DNA of 64,000 bases from positions 1 through 64,000 of the forward strand of contig NZ_LOKX01000032.1 of NCBI RefSeq assembly GCF_002211285.1, written 5' to 3'. Numbering within the stretch: position 1 is the first letter of the stretch; each line of letters opens with the position of its first letter. This DNA comes from Rhizobium sp. R635 (lineage in GTDB: Bacteria > Pseudomonadota > Alphaproteobacteria > Rhizobiales > Rhizobiaceae). The translations under genes were made by a program, and so were the position numbers. This document shows, piece by piece, positions 6,157 to 14,172 of this stretch. The notes below the pieces were generated by a model that was given only the letters and a program-made list of their open reading frames with translations, had not been told where the DNA came from and did no database searches.

Positions 6157-7314
6157 TCAGTCCAGAATGACGTGGGGGACGAAACGCGAGAGGTTCGCGG
6201 TGATGCGCGATTTGTCCTCGCGGATGCCGAGGCCGCAGGCACGGTCGCCGACGACCCAACTGCCGAGCACCGCAAAGCCGCCCGGGCCTTCGAAGAGCGG
6301 CGTATAACCCTGAATGACGAAGCCCTCTTCGCCATAGCCCCCGGGCGCGGATGCAAATTCCTCGCCATTGCGGAAGATCGTCACGTTTTCGCCTTCGCGC
6401 GAAAGGAGCGGCTTGCGGACATAGTCCGTCAGGTCGGATGCCTTGGGATCGTCAGGGAAATAGCTCGGCAGCAGATTGGGGTGATTGGGATAGCGGCGCC
6501 ACAGCAGCGGCAAAAGCCCCTTGTTCGAAAGCACGGCCTTCCAGGCGGGCTCGACGAAGGCGTCGCCGCTGCGGATGAGTTGCTGCCCGAAGGGTTCGCG
6601 CAGCATGAATTCCCAAGGGTAGAGCTTGAAGCAGCGATCGATCACCCGATCCTGCAGATCCGTATAACGCCCCTGCGCATCGATGCCGATTTCGCCGATA
6701 TCGAGCAGCTGCACGCGATGGCCGGCCTGGATGGCGCAATCCATCAGGTAGACGGTCGTGCCCCGGTCCTCTTCGTTGTCGGTCATGACGGCGAAGTGGA
6801 AAATGGAATCGCGGGGAAACTGCTCGAACGCCTCGACGAGGCTTTCCTGCAGCAGATTGTACTGGTCGGCGCCGTCAGGCAGGACGCCCAGGGCAATCTG
6901 ATCGGTCAGCCAATTATATTGGAAATAGGCGGTCTCGAAGACGGCGGTCGGCGTATCCGCATTGTATTCGAGAAGTTTGACCGGCCCCGTGCCGTCATAG
7001 GCGAGGTCGAAGCGGCCATAAAGATGCCGGTCGCCACGGCGCCACGACCGCTGCACCACGTCGCGCAGGTCCGCTGGGATGGCGAGCCTGTCGAGCGTCT
7101 CCTCGTCGTTGACGATGTCGCCGACCAGGTCCATGCACATGTCATGCAGTTCCTGGCTCGGCTCTTCGATCTTCGTTTCGATTTCGTCGAGTGTGAATGT
7201 ATAGGCGGCATCGTCGAGCCAATAGGGCTCGCCGTACATTTCGTGAAAGCCGAAGCCGACCGCCCGGGCCTTGTCCAGCCAGTCCGGGCGCGCCGGAAGC
7301 GTGATGCGCTTCAT
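6157..7314 (-). CDS. yjfC: glutathionylspermidine synthase-like ATP-grasp ligase (YjfC)
   Basis: 385-residue ATP-grasp enzyme of the glutathionylspermidine synthase preATP-grasp/ATP-grasp family. Visible blocks: FGFHEMYGEPYWLDDAAYTF (residues ~21-40), GRFDLAYDGTGPVKLLEYNADTPT (~100-123), AVMTDNEEDRGTTVYLMD (~175-192), KLYPWEFML (~231-239), RKPLLSREGENVTIF (~302-316) and an ending FVPHVILD. It has the synthetase half only, without the amidase half of E. coli Gss, as in YjfC/YgiC. These enzymes form C-N bonds; the true substrate of YjfC is unknown. It is the last gene of the yjfKLMC-like unit, separated by 1 base from yjfM. Confidence 0.85.
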   Translation of the reverse strand: MKRITLPARPDWLDKARAVGFGFHEMYGEPYWLDDAAYTFTLDEIETKIEEPSQELHDMCMDLVGDIVNDEETLDRLAIPADLRDVVQRSWRRGDRHLYGRFDLAYDGTGPVKLLEYNADTPTAVFETAYFQYNWLTDQIALGVLPDGADQYNLLQESLVEAFEQFPRDSIFHFAVMTDNEEDRGTTVYLMDCAIQAGHRVQLLDIGEIGIDAQGRYTDLQDRVIDRCFKLYPWEFMLREPFGQQLIRSGDAFVEPAWKAVLSNKGLLPLLWRRYPNHPNLLPSYFPDDPKASDLTDYVRKPLLSREGENVTIFRNGEEFASAPGGYGEEGFVIQGYTPLFEGPGGFAVLGSWVVGDRACGLGIREDKSRITANLSRFVPHVILD

Positions 7315-7315
7315 G

Positions 7316-7915
7316 TCAGCCGCCGAAGCTGAAGGACGACCGGCCCCCGAAGCCCTGGCGGGCGACGGTGCGGGTGTTGACGTTGACGGGTTTCATCGTC
7401 TGGCGTGTCGGCGCAGCCACGTCGCTGCCGCCGCTTCTCACCGTCGTTACGAGTTCACCGGAGCGATTGCGGTAGATCGGCGACGCGCCGCCATAGGAGC
7501 CGCCGCCGCTCTCCTCCTGGCGCCGGCGGTAGGTGTAATAGTCGCCGATATTGTCGAGCGCCGAGGACAGGAGATAACCGGTGAGAAACGGCATGAAAAA
7601 GCTGCCGGTCGCGCCGAGATTGTTGGTGACCGTGGCCTTCGGCTGCTCCATGCATCTGCCCGCCCCGTATTCGGCTTCGCAGGCGGCCATGCCGTCGAAA
7701 CGGGGCGCGGTCGCAAGATGGCCACGCATGGCATCCTGATAGGAGGCCTGGCACACCTGCTGGTCCATGCCGGTTGCCACGCACTGGTCGACGGAGGTGA
7801 ACATCACCTGCGAGTCTGCAGGATCGTCTCCGCAGCCGGAAAGCATCATGGTGGAAACGGCAATGGTGCCGAGGGCAAGAACTGGCGGCCGGCGGCCGGT
7901 CAGGCGTCTGCGCAT
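7316..7915 (-). CDS. yjfM: YjfM-like DUF1190 lipoprotein-type protein
   Basis: 199-residue protein with a hydrophobic N-terminus followed by a lipobox-like MMLSGCGDD (Cys near residue 28), then the DUF1190 pattern with conserved cysteines (SVDQCVATGMDQQVCQASYQDAM, AACEAEYGAGRCMEQP) and a Gly/Ser/Arg-rich tail. DUF1190 proteins are outer-surface or periplasmic partners of YjfC/YgiC ligases and the low-complexity tail is typical. The position between the DUF350 membrane protein and the ligase matches the conserved yjf order. Function unknown. Confidence 0.75.
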   Translation of the reverse strand: MRRRLTGRRPPVLALGTIAVSTMMLSGCGDDPADSQVMFTSVDQCVATGMDQQVCQASYQDAMRGHLATAPRFDGMAACEAEYGAGRCMEQPKATVTNNLGATGSFFMPFLTGYLLSSALDNIGDYYTYRRRQEESGGGSYGGASPIYRNRSGELVTTVRSGGSDVAAPTRQTMKPVNVNTRTVARQGFGGRSSFSFGG

Positions 7916-7925
7916 GGCGGCCTCC

Positions 7926-8342
7926 TCAGTAGGTCATGCAGGCGGCATTGAGGATACCGATCACGAGGGCGATGCCGCCGCCCCACAGACCTGCCGCGAT
8001 TTCGCCGCGCGTGATCTTCTCGTGCAGATCCTGCATCGTGAAGTTGGCGATGAAGAAGCCGAGCACCTGCACCAGCGTGCCGATGGCCGCCCAGATGATG
8101 TAGTCGATGATGCTCACCGAATTGGCGGCGGCCGAGGCGAGCGGCAGGCTGAAGCCGAGGAGGGCGCCGAGGAAAGCGGTGACGGCGGCGAGGTTGCCCG
8201 CGCGGATCAGCTCGACTTCCTTGTGCGGGGTGAGCCGCGTGTAAACCGCGCCGAAAACCCCGTAGGCGGCGAGACCGATGGCAAAATAAATCAGGAAGGC
8301 TGGAAGTCCCGCCACATAATCGAGCATATAAAATTCCTCCAT
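7926..8342 (-). CDS. yjfL: YjfL-like DUF350 membrane protein
   Basis: 138-residue integral membrane protein with four predicted segments (residues ~8-30, 48-68, 74-98, 116-136). The sequence AAIGTLVQVLGFFIANFTMQDLHEKITRGEIAAGLWGGGIALVIGILNAACM is typical of DUF350. No enzymatic motif is visible. Family members sit beside PspA-like, DUF2491 and ATP-grasp genes, and are thought to act at the inner membrane. RBS GGAGG just before ATG 8342. Confidence 0.8.
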   Translation of the reverse strand: MEEFYMLDYVAGLPAFLIYFAIGLAAYGVFGAVYTRLTPHKEVELIRAGNLAAVTAFLGALLGFSLPLASAAANSVSIIDYIIWAAIGTLVQVLGFFIANFTMQDLHEKITRGEIAAGLWGGGIALVIGILNAACMTY

Positions 8343-8360
8343 TGATAAATTGAAAGCTCT

Positions 8361-9017
8361 TCAAACCCGCCTGACATCGGCAGGCGCGATGCCGTAGCCG
8401 ATCAGGAATTCGATGGAACTTCCCGCAAGGCTCTGGCCCTGATCGAGATCGCGCTCGACATTGAGAAGCAGCATCTCGCGCGTTCTGCCGAGCGGGCGGT
8501 AATAGAGCATGCAGGTCTGGTGAATGGATCGCTGCATCTCGCCGTCGTCGATGGTCTCGACGAATTGCACGAGTTCGGCGCGTTCCGGCCCTTCGCCCCA
8601 GAAGCGGTTGAAGACGATGCCGTCGGCATCATAGGAGGGCTGGCCGATCAGCCCGTTCGGGCCGGTCCATCGGTTCCATTCGCTCTGGCTGACCGGCACG
8701 ACGCTGTCCCAGGGCCAGTAGAAGCTCACATCTTCGATGGCGTCACCCACCGCGCCCGAGGCCGACATGACCTGGACCATGCGATGCTCGTCGTCATAAT
8801 AGCGGGAGAGGGTCGTGGCGGCGTCGAGCTGCACCTGGCCGTAGGCGGCGATGATGAACGGCCCGCTCTTCGGCAGAGGCATGGCGGGCGTGCCCGGCAG
8901 CGCGTCGGCTTCGAGCGACAGGAAATCGATCTCCAGCGCCCCGCCTATGCTGGCGCCGAGAGGGCCTCGCTCGGGCGCGAAAGTCTTGTCCTTGCCTCCG
9001 CCGAACCAGCCGATCAT
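8361..9017 (-). CDS. yjfK: YjfK-like DUF2491 protein
   Basis: 218-residue soluble protein of the DUF2491 family, with a G-rich start (MIGWFGGGKDKTF), the block VQVMSASGAVGDAIEDVSFYWPWDSVVP (residues ~81-109) and FNRFWGEGPERAELVQF. No catalytic motif is recognised. Its ATG at 9017 overlaps the stop of the K+ channel gene by 4 bases, so the two are coupled. In E. coli yjfK lies between the PspA-like yjfJ and DUF350 yjfL; here the PspA and DUF2170 genes are on the opposite strand. Confidence 0.75.
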   Translation of the reverse strand: MIGWFGGGKDKTFAPERGPLGASIGGALEIDFLSLEADALPGTPAMPLPKSGPFIIAAYGQVQLDAATTLSRYYDDEHRMVQVMSASGAVGDAIEDVSFYWPWDSVVPVSQSEWNRWTGPNGLIGQPSYDADGIVFNRFWGEGPERAELVQFVETIDDGEMQRSIHQTCMLYYRPLGRTREMLLLNVERDLDQGQSLAGSSIEFLIGYGIAPADVRRV

Positions 9018-10126
9018 TGTACATCCCCCAGTTGAGCCCAGCCAATCGCGGCCGAACTCAACCGCATTTCGCTGATGTAGTAAAGTGTCTCGCCGCCGTT
9101 GAGCAGCAGGTCGTCCCGGCAGTTGAGGTCGGTGACGCCTTTGTTCAGCATACCGACCAAGGTCACTTTGTACTTACGCTTGAGGCTCAGGAACACCGAG
9201 CCGTAGCTGAGCGGCGCGGCGAGCTGCGGCACCAGCAGCGAGAAGGCGGTATCGGCTGAACCGGCCGACAGCAGGCGCGCCGCGATCTCCGACGAACCGG
9301 GATCGCGCGCCGAACGGGACAGCAATTCCTCGGCCAGCGATCCCACCGCTTCGACGCGGGGACGGCGCTGCTTGACCATCTGCGCGGTACGGTCGTCCTG
9401 GAAATAGGCGACGATGTGGGCGGCGGGCGCGTGCTCTTCGGCAATCAGCACGGCGGCCAGCGTCTCGTCGTCGTTTGCCCCGCGGATGATGATCGACCTG
9501 GCTCCTGCCGCGCCCGCGCGCGTCAGCGCCTCGGCATCCGCCAGCCGCTCGGTGCGGATGTAATCGGCGAAATCGATCGACGGATTTTCGGTGGGTTCCT
9601 TGGCGATCAGCACGCTCATCGGCTCGTGCGCTTGCCGCTCGGTGTGCAGGAGGCGCAGGATTTGCAGGGTCTGCCCCTCCTGCCAGCCCATGACGATGAC
9701 ATGGTCGGCTCTTTCGCCGTAATCGCCCAATCCCCGCATGCGGTTCCTCCAGATCGTGCCTATGCCTGTCAACAATTTGCCGAGGACAGCGGTGAAGATC
9801 GCGATGCCGCCGGGAAGCACGAACAGGGCGACGAGCAGCCGGCCCGCCCCCGATCTCGGCGAGATGTCCCCATAGCCGACGGTCGTCGCCGTCACCATGT
9901 AGTAATAGATGAAATCGAAGACGTCCCCGACGATCCCGCTTTCCCCGGCGAGGGCGAGCAGCACGTAGGAGGCGACGAGATGGACTGTGAAAATCGATAG
10001 CAGCGCCGACCATGTCAGCTCGCTCAGCGATAGGTAGACACGCCGCAGGATCGAGCCGAGAAATATCAAGCGAGTCCATTCCCCTGTTGCCGACCGGACA
10101 TATATCAACTTATGTAAGCACCGCAA
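9014..10126 (-). CDS. two-TM potassium channel with cytoplasmic NAD-binding (TrkA-N) domain
   Basis: Up to 370 residues. Two membrane helices (residues ~38-60 and ~92-113) flank a pore loop with the K+ selectivity filter TTVGYGD at 81-87; a TrkA-N/RCK Rossmann domain follows (~140-250, HVIVMGWQEGQTLQILRLL) and a second cytoplasmic half. This is the Kch/MthK plan of ligand-gated K+ channels. The frame opens with TTG at 10126 and no ATG occurs before the channel core; TTG 10108 is an alternative, so the N-terminus is uncertain. It heads the yjfKLMC unit and is divergent from yjfI-yjfJ. Confidence 0.82.
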   Translation of the reverse strand: MRCLHKLIYVRSATGEWTRLIFLGSILRRVYLSLSELTWSALLSIFTVHLVASYVLLALAGESGIVGDVFDFIYYYMVTATTVGYGDISPRSGAGRLLVALFVLPGGIAIFTAVLGKLLTGIGTIWRNRMRGLGDYGERADHVIVMGWQEGQTLQILRLLHTERQAHEPMSVLIAKEPTENPSIDFADYIRTERLADAEALTRAGAAGARSIIIRGANDDETLAAVLIAEEHAPAAHIVAYFQDDRTAQMVKQRRPRVEAVGSLAEELLSRSARDPGSSEIAARLLSAGSADTAFSLLVPQLAAPLSYGSVFLSLKRKYKVTLVGMLNKGVTDLNCRDDLLLNGGETLYYISEMRLSSAAIGWAQLGDVQ

Positions 10127-10172
10127 ACTTTAGATTGATACTGACGACTACTTTCAGCCGACGGAGGATCTT

Positions 10173-10607
10173 TTGGAGACCTGGACCCTAACGACCCTGA
10201 CCCGCCTATTCGCAGCCGATCCCGATCCCTTGGGCGACGTTGACGTCTCCGTTCCCGATCAGGGCGACGTCATCTGCGTGACCCTCAAGGAAAAAGGCGA
10301 TCTCGACGTCTTCGTGACGGTGAGCGGCGAACGCGACATCCTTGTCAGCGCCGTTCTTCTGCCATGCAAGGACGTTCCCAAACGGGAGGCTTTCGAGCGC
10401 ATGGTGCTCAAGACGCATAAATTCGTGCCGCTTTCCAGCTTCGGCATCACCACCATCGGCGGCGAGGAATGGTATGAACTGTTCGGCTCGCTCTCGGCGC
10501 GCTCGCGGGCCGACACCATCGTCGAGGAGGTGGCGATTCTCGCCGCCAATGCGGTCGATGCGGCAAGAATGGTCGAAGAGTGGAAGAAGGGAGAAATTGC
10601 ATCGTGA
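10173..10607 (+). CDS. yjfI: YjfI-like DUF2170 protein
   Basis: 144-residue DUF2170 protein. Family blocks are LARLFAADPDPLG-like at the N-terminus, VLPCKDVPKREAFERMVLKTHKFVPLSSFGI (residues ~66-97) and GGEEWYELFGSLSARS (~101-116). The ORF opens with TTG or a nearby start after GGAGGATC, giving the sequence METWTLTTLTR. No function is established; it is always near PspA-like YjfJ and overlaps that gene here by 4 bases (GTGA). Confidence 0.78.
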   Translation: METWTLTTLTRLFAADPDPLGDVDVSVPDQGDVICVTLKEKGDLDVFVTVSGERDILVSAVLLPCKDVPKREAFERMVLKTHKFVPLSSFGITTIGGEEWYELFGSLSARSRADTIVEEVAILAANAVDAARMVEEWKKGEIAS

Positions 10608-11332
10608 GCACCTGGGGCAAGATTTTCACCGCCATTCGCGGCGGCATCAACGAGGCGGCCGAAGCCGCCGCCGACAGCCAGTCGATGCGCATTCTGGATC
10701 AGGAAATCAGGGATGCCGAGCAGTCGCTTCGCCAGGCACGCTCGGATCTGGCAGGCATCATGGCGTCGAACAAGAGTGTCACGCGCCGGCTCGATGAGAG
10801 CCGCGCCAAGGAGTACAAGGATACCGAAAGCGCCAGGGCCGCCATTGCCGCCGGCCGGACGGATCTGGCCCAGGGGCTCGCGCAGCGCATCGCCAATATC
10901 AGGGCCGAGGTGCAGCGGGATCAGGACGAGCTCGATCGCCTGCTGCCGCGCCAGCAGCAGATGCTGCGCACCATCCAGGACACCGAAGCGCGCATCACGC
11001 AGATGAAGCGCGAGATCGAAAACGTCAAGGCGAACGAGTCGCTCCTGCGGGCGCAGTCGGCCATCGCGCACAGCCAGTCCGGGATCAACACCCGCCTCGG
11101 CAGCGCCGTCCAGAGCCTGGAGCGCATCAAGAAGCGCCAGGAAGCGATCGCCGGCCGGATCGAGGCGGGCGCCGAACTCGCCGCGCTCGAAGACGGCAGC
11201 GATCTCGACCGCCAGCTTCGTGAAGCCGGTATCGGCGGCGCCAGCCAATCGGCCGACGACGTTCTCGCCCAGCTGATGGCGCCCACCTCGGCCCAGCCGG
11301 TCTTGCTGCCGCCACCGTCGGACAAGAAATAA
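10604..11332 (+). CDS. yjfJ: PspA/IM30-family protein (YjfJ)
   Basis: 242-residue, almost wholly helical coiled-coil protein of the PspA/IM30/Vipp1 (ESCRT-III-like) family, starting with GTG at 10604 (STWGKIFTAIRGGINEAAEAAADSQSMRILDQEIRDAEQSL). Helices with heptad patterns run from ~20 to 215. PspA proteins polymerise on inner membranes and protect them from stress. It is coupled to yjfI and divergent from the channel/DUF2491/DUF350/DUF1190/ligase unit, so the whole 6.2-11.3 kb block is probably one membrane-stress module. Confidence 0.85.
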   Translation: MSTWGKIFTAIRGGINEAAEAAADSQSMRILDQEIRDAEQSLRQARSDLAGIMASNKSVTRRLDESRAKEYKDTESARAAIAAGRTDLAQGLAQRIANIRAEVQRDQDELDRLLPRQQQMLRTIQDTEARITQMKREIENVKANESLLRAQSAIAHSQSGINTRLGSAVQSLERIKKRQEAIAGRIEAGAELAALEDGSDLDRQLREAGIGGASQSADDVLAQLMAPTSAQPVLLPPPSDKK

Positions 11333-11340
11333 TAGGGATT

Positions 11341-11374
11341 CGGCCAGGGCCGGCTTTGCCGCCGATCCTGGCCG
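11341..11374 (+). terminator. hairpin between convergent yjfJ and aminotransferase genes
   Basis: Arms CGGCCAGG (11341-11348) and CCTGGCCG (11367-11374) with an 18-base loop that is itself GC-rich, followed by GGTTTG. It begins 8 bases after the yjfJ stop and could serve both converging transcripts. The short T stretch makes it a weak intrinsic terminator. Confidence 0.45.
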
Positions 11375-11386
11375 GGTTTGCCCGCA

Positions 11387-12625
11387 TCAGCCGTTCGTCA
11401 GAAGACGGCAGGCGCGGTCTATGCGCGACAGAGCTTCGATGAGCTCATTCTCCGAGGTCGCGTAGGAAATGCGGAAATAGGGAGACAGGCCGAAGGCCGA
11501 ACCCGGCACGACGGCGACATGGGCCTCTTCGAGCAGGTAATCGGTGAAGTCGTGGTCGGCTTCGATCTTCCGGCCTTTCGGCGTCACCTTGCCGATCACC
11601 CCGGCGCAGCCGGAAAAGGTATAGAAGGCGCCTTCCGGCGTGCGGCACTCCAGGCCTTCGATGGCGTTCAGCGCAGCCACGACGATGTCGCGCCGGCGGC
11701 GGAAACTCTGCTGGCGCTCCTTCAGGAAATCCTGCGGCCCGTTCAGGGCCTCGACCGCGGCGGCCTGGCTGACGGAGGATGGGCAGGAGGTCGCCTGGCT
11801 CTGAATGACGGCCATCGCCTTGATCAGGGCTTTCGGCCCGCCGGCATAGCCGATGCGCCAGCCGGTCATGGCATAGGCCTTGGAAACGCCGTTGACGGTC
11901 AGCGTCCGGCTCTTCAGCCTCGGTTCGAGGGCGGCGGGCGTGACGAAGCGGAATCCGTCATAGACGATGTGCTCGTACATATCGTCCACCATCAGCCAGA
12001 CATGCGGGTGACGGAACAGGACGTCGAGCAGCGGTCGGTAATCGTCAGCACTGTAGGCCGCGCCAGACGGGTTGGACGGCGAGTTGAGCAGCACCCAGCG
12101 CGTCTTCGGCGTGATCGCTTTTTCCAACTGCTCGGCCGTCAGCCGGAAGCCCGCCTTGGCGTCGCAGGGGATCAGGACGCTGGTTCCGCCTGAGATCTCG
12201 ACGATATCCGAATAGGATGTCCAGTAGGGCGTCGGGATGATGACTTCGTCGCCGGGGTCGAGGCTTGCCATGAAGGCGTTGAAGAGGATCTGCTTGGCGC
12301 CGGTTGCAACCGTCACCTCGTCAAGCGCGTAGTCGACGCCGTTCTCCCGGCGGAATTTTTCGACGATCGCCTTCTTCAGCTCCGGCGAGCCGTCGAGGGC
12401 CGTATACTTCGTCTCGCCCCGGTCGATCGCCGCCTTGGCGGCGTTCTTGATGTTTTCAGGCGTATCGAAATCCGGCTCGCCGGCGCAGAGCACGATGACC
12501 GGAAGGCCGTCGCGCTTCATGGCCGCGGCGCGGGCGCCGATCGCAAGGATTTTCGAAACGCCGACGGAGGCGATGCGCGAGGCGGGCTTGAAGCCTGCCT
12601 CTTCGATCCGGGTGGTGATCGTCAC
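11387..12625 (-). CDS. class I PLP aminotransferase, probable 2-aminoadipate transaminase
   Basis: 412-residue fold-type I aminotransferase (AspC/AAT-I). Visible: CAGEPDFDTPENIKNAAKAAI (residues ~36-56), YWTSYSDIVEISGG (~131), LNSPSNPSGAAYS (~176), the PLP lysine in TVNGVSKAYAMTGWRIGYAGGP (K near 243) and RISYATSENELIEAL (~388). Starts with GTG at 12625 behind GGAGAG; the upstream extension shows no family likeness. Fourth gene of an operon with P6C dehydrogenase, D-2-hydroxyglutarate dehydrogenase and HglS, which suggests it converts 2-aminoadipate to 2-oxoadipate. The substrate is inferred from context; aspartate is the family alternative. Confidence 0.75.
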   Translation of the reverse strand: MTITTRIEEAGFKPASRIASVGVSKILAIGARAAAMKRDGLPVIVLCAGEPDFDTPENIKNAAKAAIDRGETKYTALDGSPELKKAIVEKFRRENGVDYALDEVTVATGAKQILFNAFMASLDPGDEVIIPTPYWTSYSDIVEISGGTSVLIPCDAKAGFRLTAEQLEKAITPKTRWVLLNSPSNPSGAAYSADDYRPLLDVLFRHPHVWLMVDDMYEHIVYDGFRFVTPAALEPRLKSRTLTVNGVSKAYAMTGWRIGYAGGPKALIKAMAVIQSQATSCPSSVSQAAAVEALNGPQDFLKERQQSFRRRRDIVVAALNAIEGLECRTPEGAFYTFSGCAGVIGKVTPKGRKIEADHDFTDYLLEEAHVAVVPGSAFGLSPYFRISYATSENELIEALSRIDRACRLLTNG

Positions 12626-12639
12626 GCTGCTCTCCGATC

Positions 12640-14172
12640 CTATTCGATGTCGAAGGAAACGCCTTGCGCCAGCGGCAGGGCCTTCGAATAGTTGATCGTG
12701 TTGGTGGCGCGGCGCATATAGGCCCGCCATGCATCCGAACCGGATTCACGGCCGCCGCCGGTTTCCTTTTCACCGCCGAAAGCGCCGCCGATTTCCGCGC
12801 CCGACGTGCCGATATTGACGTTGGCAATGCCGCAGTCGGAGCCGTCGGCGGCGAGGAAGCGTTCCGATTCCTGCATGTCGCGGGTGAAGATCGACGAGGA
12901 GAGGCCGGCCGCGACCGCATTATGATCTTCGATCACCGCGTCGAAATCGCTGTATTTCATGACGTAGAGGATCGGCGCGAAGGTTTCCTCCAGCACGGGG
13001 CCGGCCTGCTTCGGCATTTCGATGAGCGCCGGCTTCACGTAATAGCCGGCTTCATGGCCGAGGTCGACGCGCTCGCCGCCATGGACGGTTCCGCCGTGTT
13101 TCCCGGCCTCGGCGATCGCCTTCTGCATGGCGTCGAAGGCAGCCTTGTCGATCAGCGGGCCGACGAGGGCCGCGGATTCGAGCGGATTGCCGACCGATAC
13201 CGACGCATAGGCCTTTTTCAGGCGCGGAACGAGTTCGGAGTAGACGCTTTCATGAACGAACAGGCGGCGCATCGTCGTGCAGCGCTGGCCGGCGGTGCCC
13301 ATGGCGCCGAAGGCGATGGCGCGCAATGCCATGTCGAGATCGGCCGAGGGGCAGACGATGCCGGCATTGTTGCCGCCGAGTTCGAGAATCCCACGGGCGA
13401 AACGCTTGGCAAGACGCGGGCCGACTTCGCGGCCCATGCGGGTCGAGCCGGTGGCCGAGACGAGCGGCACCTTCGGGTGGTCGACCAGCACTTCGCCGAT
13501 CGCCCGGTCGCCGATCAGCACCTGCGACAGGTTATCGGGGGCATCGCCGAAGCGGGTAAGCGCGCGCTCGAAGACCGCCTGGGCGGCAAGCGCGGTCAGC
13601 GGCGTCTTTTCCGAGGGCTTCCAGACGACCGGATTGCCGCAGACGATGGCAAGTGCTGCATTCCAGGCCCAGACGGCGACCGGGAAGTTGAAGGCGGAGA
13701 TGACGCCGACGACGCCGAGCGGATGCCAGGTTTCCATCATGCGATGGCCCGGCCGCTCGGTGGCGATCGTCAGGCCGTAAAGCTGGCGGGAAAGCCCGAC
13801 GGCGAAATCGCAGATGTCGATCATCTCCTGCACTTCGCCGAGCCCTTCCGAGGGGATCTTGCCGGCTTCGAGCGAAACGAGGCGGCCGAGATCGGCCTTG
13901 GAGGCGCGAAGCTCCTCGCCGAGGATGCGGATCAGCTCGCCGCGCTTTGGCGCCGGCACGAGGCGCCAGGTGCGGAAGGCCTTGTCGGCCTTTTCGATCC
14001 TGGCGGCGGCTTCTGATGCCGAGACGGTTTTCAGGCTGGCGACCTGCTCGCCGCTGACGGGGCTGTAGGACGGCATGTCGCCGCCGGTATAGAGGTCCTT
14101 GGCGACGCCCAGCTTCTCCAGAAGTGCTGCGGCTTCCTTGGTGACGTCGATTTTCGTGGTCGCGATATTCAT
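12640..14172 (-). CDS. amaB: L-piperidine-6-carboxylate / aminoadipate semialdehyde dehydrogenase
   Basis: 510-residue aldehyde dehydrogenase of the ALDH7 (antiquitin) type, with the family's N-terminal YSPVSGEQVASLKTVSASEA, NAD-binding FNFPVAVWAWNAALAIVCGNPVVWKPSEKTPLT (residues ~164-196), catalytic Glu in LELGGNNAGIV (~265) and Cys in GTAGQRCTTMRRLFVHESVY (~299), and the C-terminal GAFGGEKETGGGRESGSD. Family members oxidise alpha-aminoadipate semialdehyde (the open form of piperideine-6-carboxylate) to 2-aminoadipate in lysine degradation. The start overlaps the end of the FAD dehydrogenase gene by 4 bases. Confidence 0.85.
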   Translation of the reverse strand: MNIATTKIDVTKEAAALLEKLGVAKDLYTGGDMPSYSPVSGEQVASLKTVSASEAAARIEKADKAFRTWRLVPAPKRGELIRILGEELRASKADLGRLVSLEAGKIPSEGLGEVQEMIDICDFAVGLSRQLYGLTIATERPGHRMMETWHPLGVVGVISAFNFPVAVWAWNAALAIVCGNPVVWKPSEKTPLTALAAQAVFERALTRFGDAPDNLSQVLIGDRAIGEVLVDHPKVPLVSATGSTRMGREVGPRLAKRFARGILELGGNNAGIVCPSADLDMALRAIAFGAMGTAGQRCTTMRRLFVHESVYSELVPRLKKAYASVSVGNPLESAALVGPLIDKAAFDAMQKAIAEAGKHGGTVHGGERVDLGHEAGYYVKPALIEMPKQAGPVLEETFAPILYVMKYSDFDAVIEDHNAVAAGLSSSIFTRDMQESERFLAADGSDCGIANVNIGTSGAEIGGAFGGEKETGGGRESGSDAWRAYMRRATNTINYSKALPLAQGVSFDIE

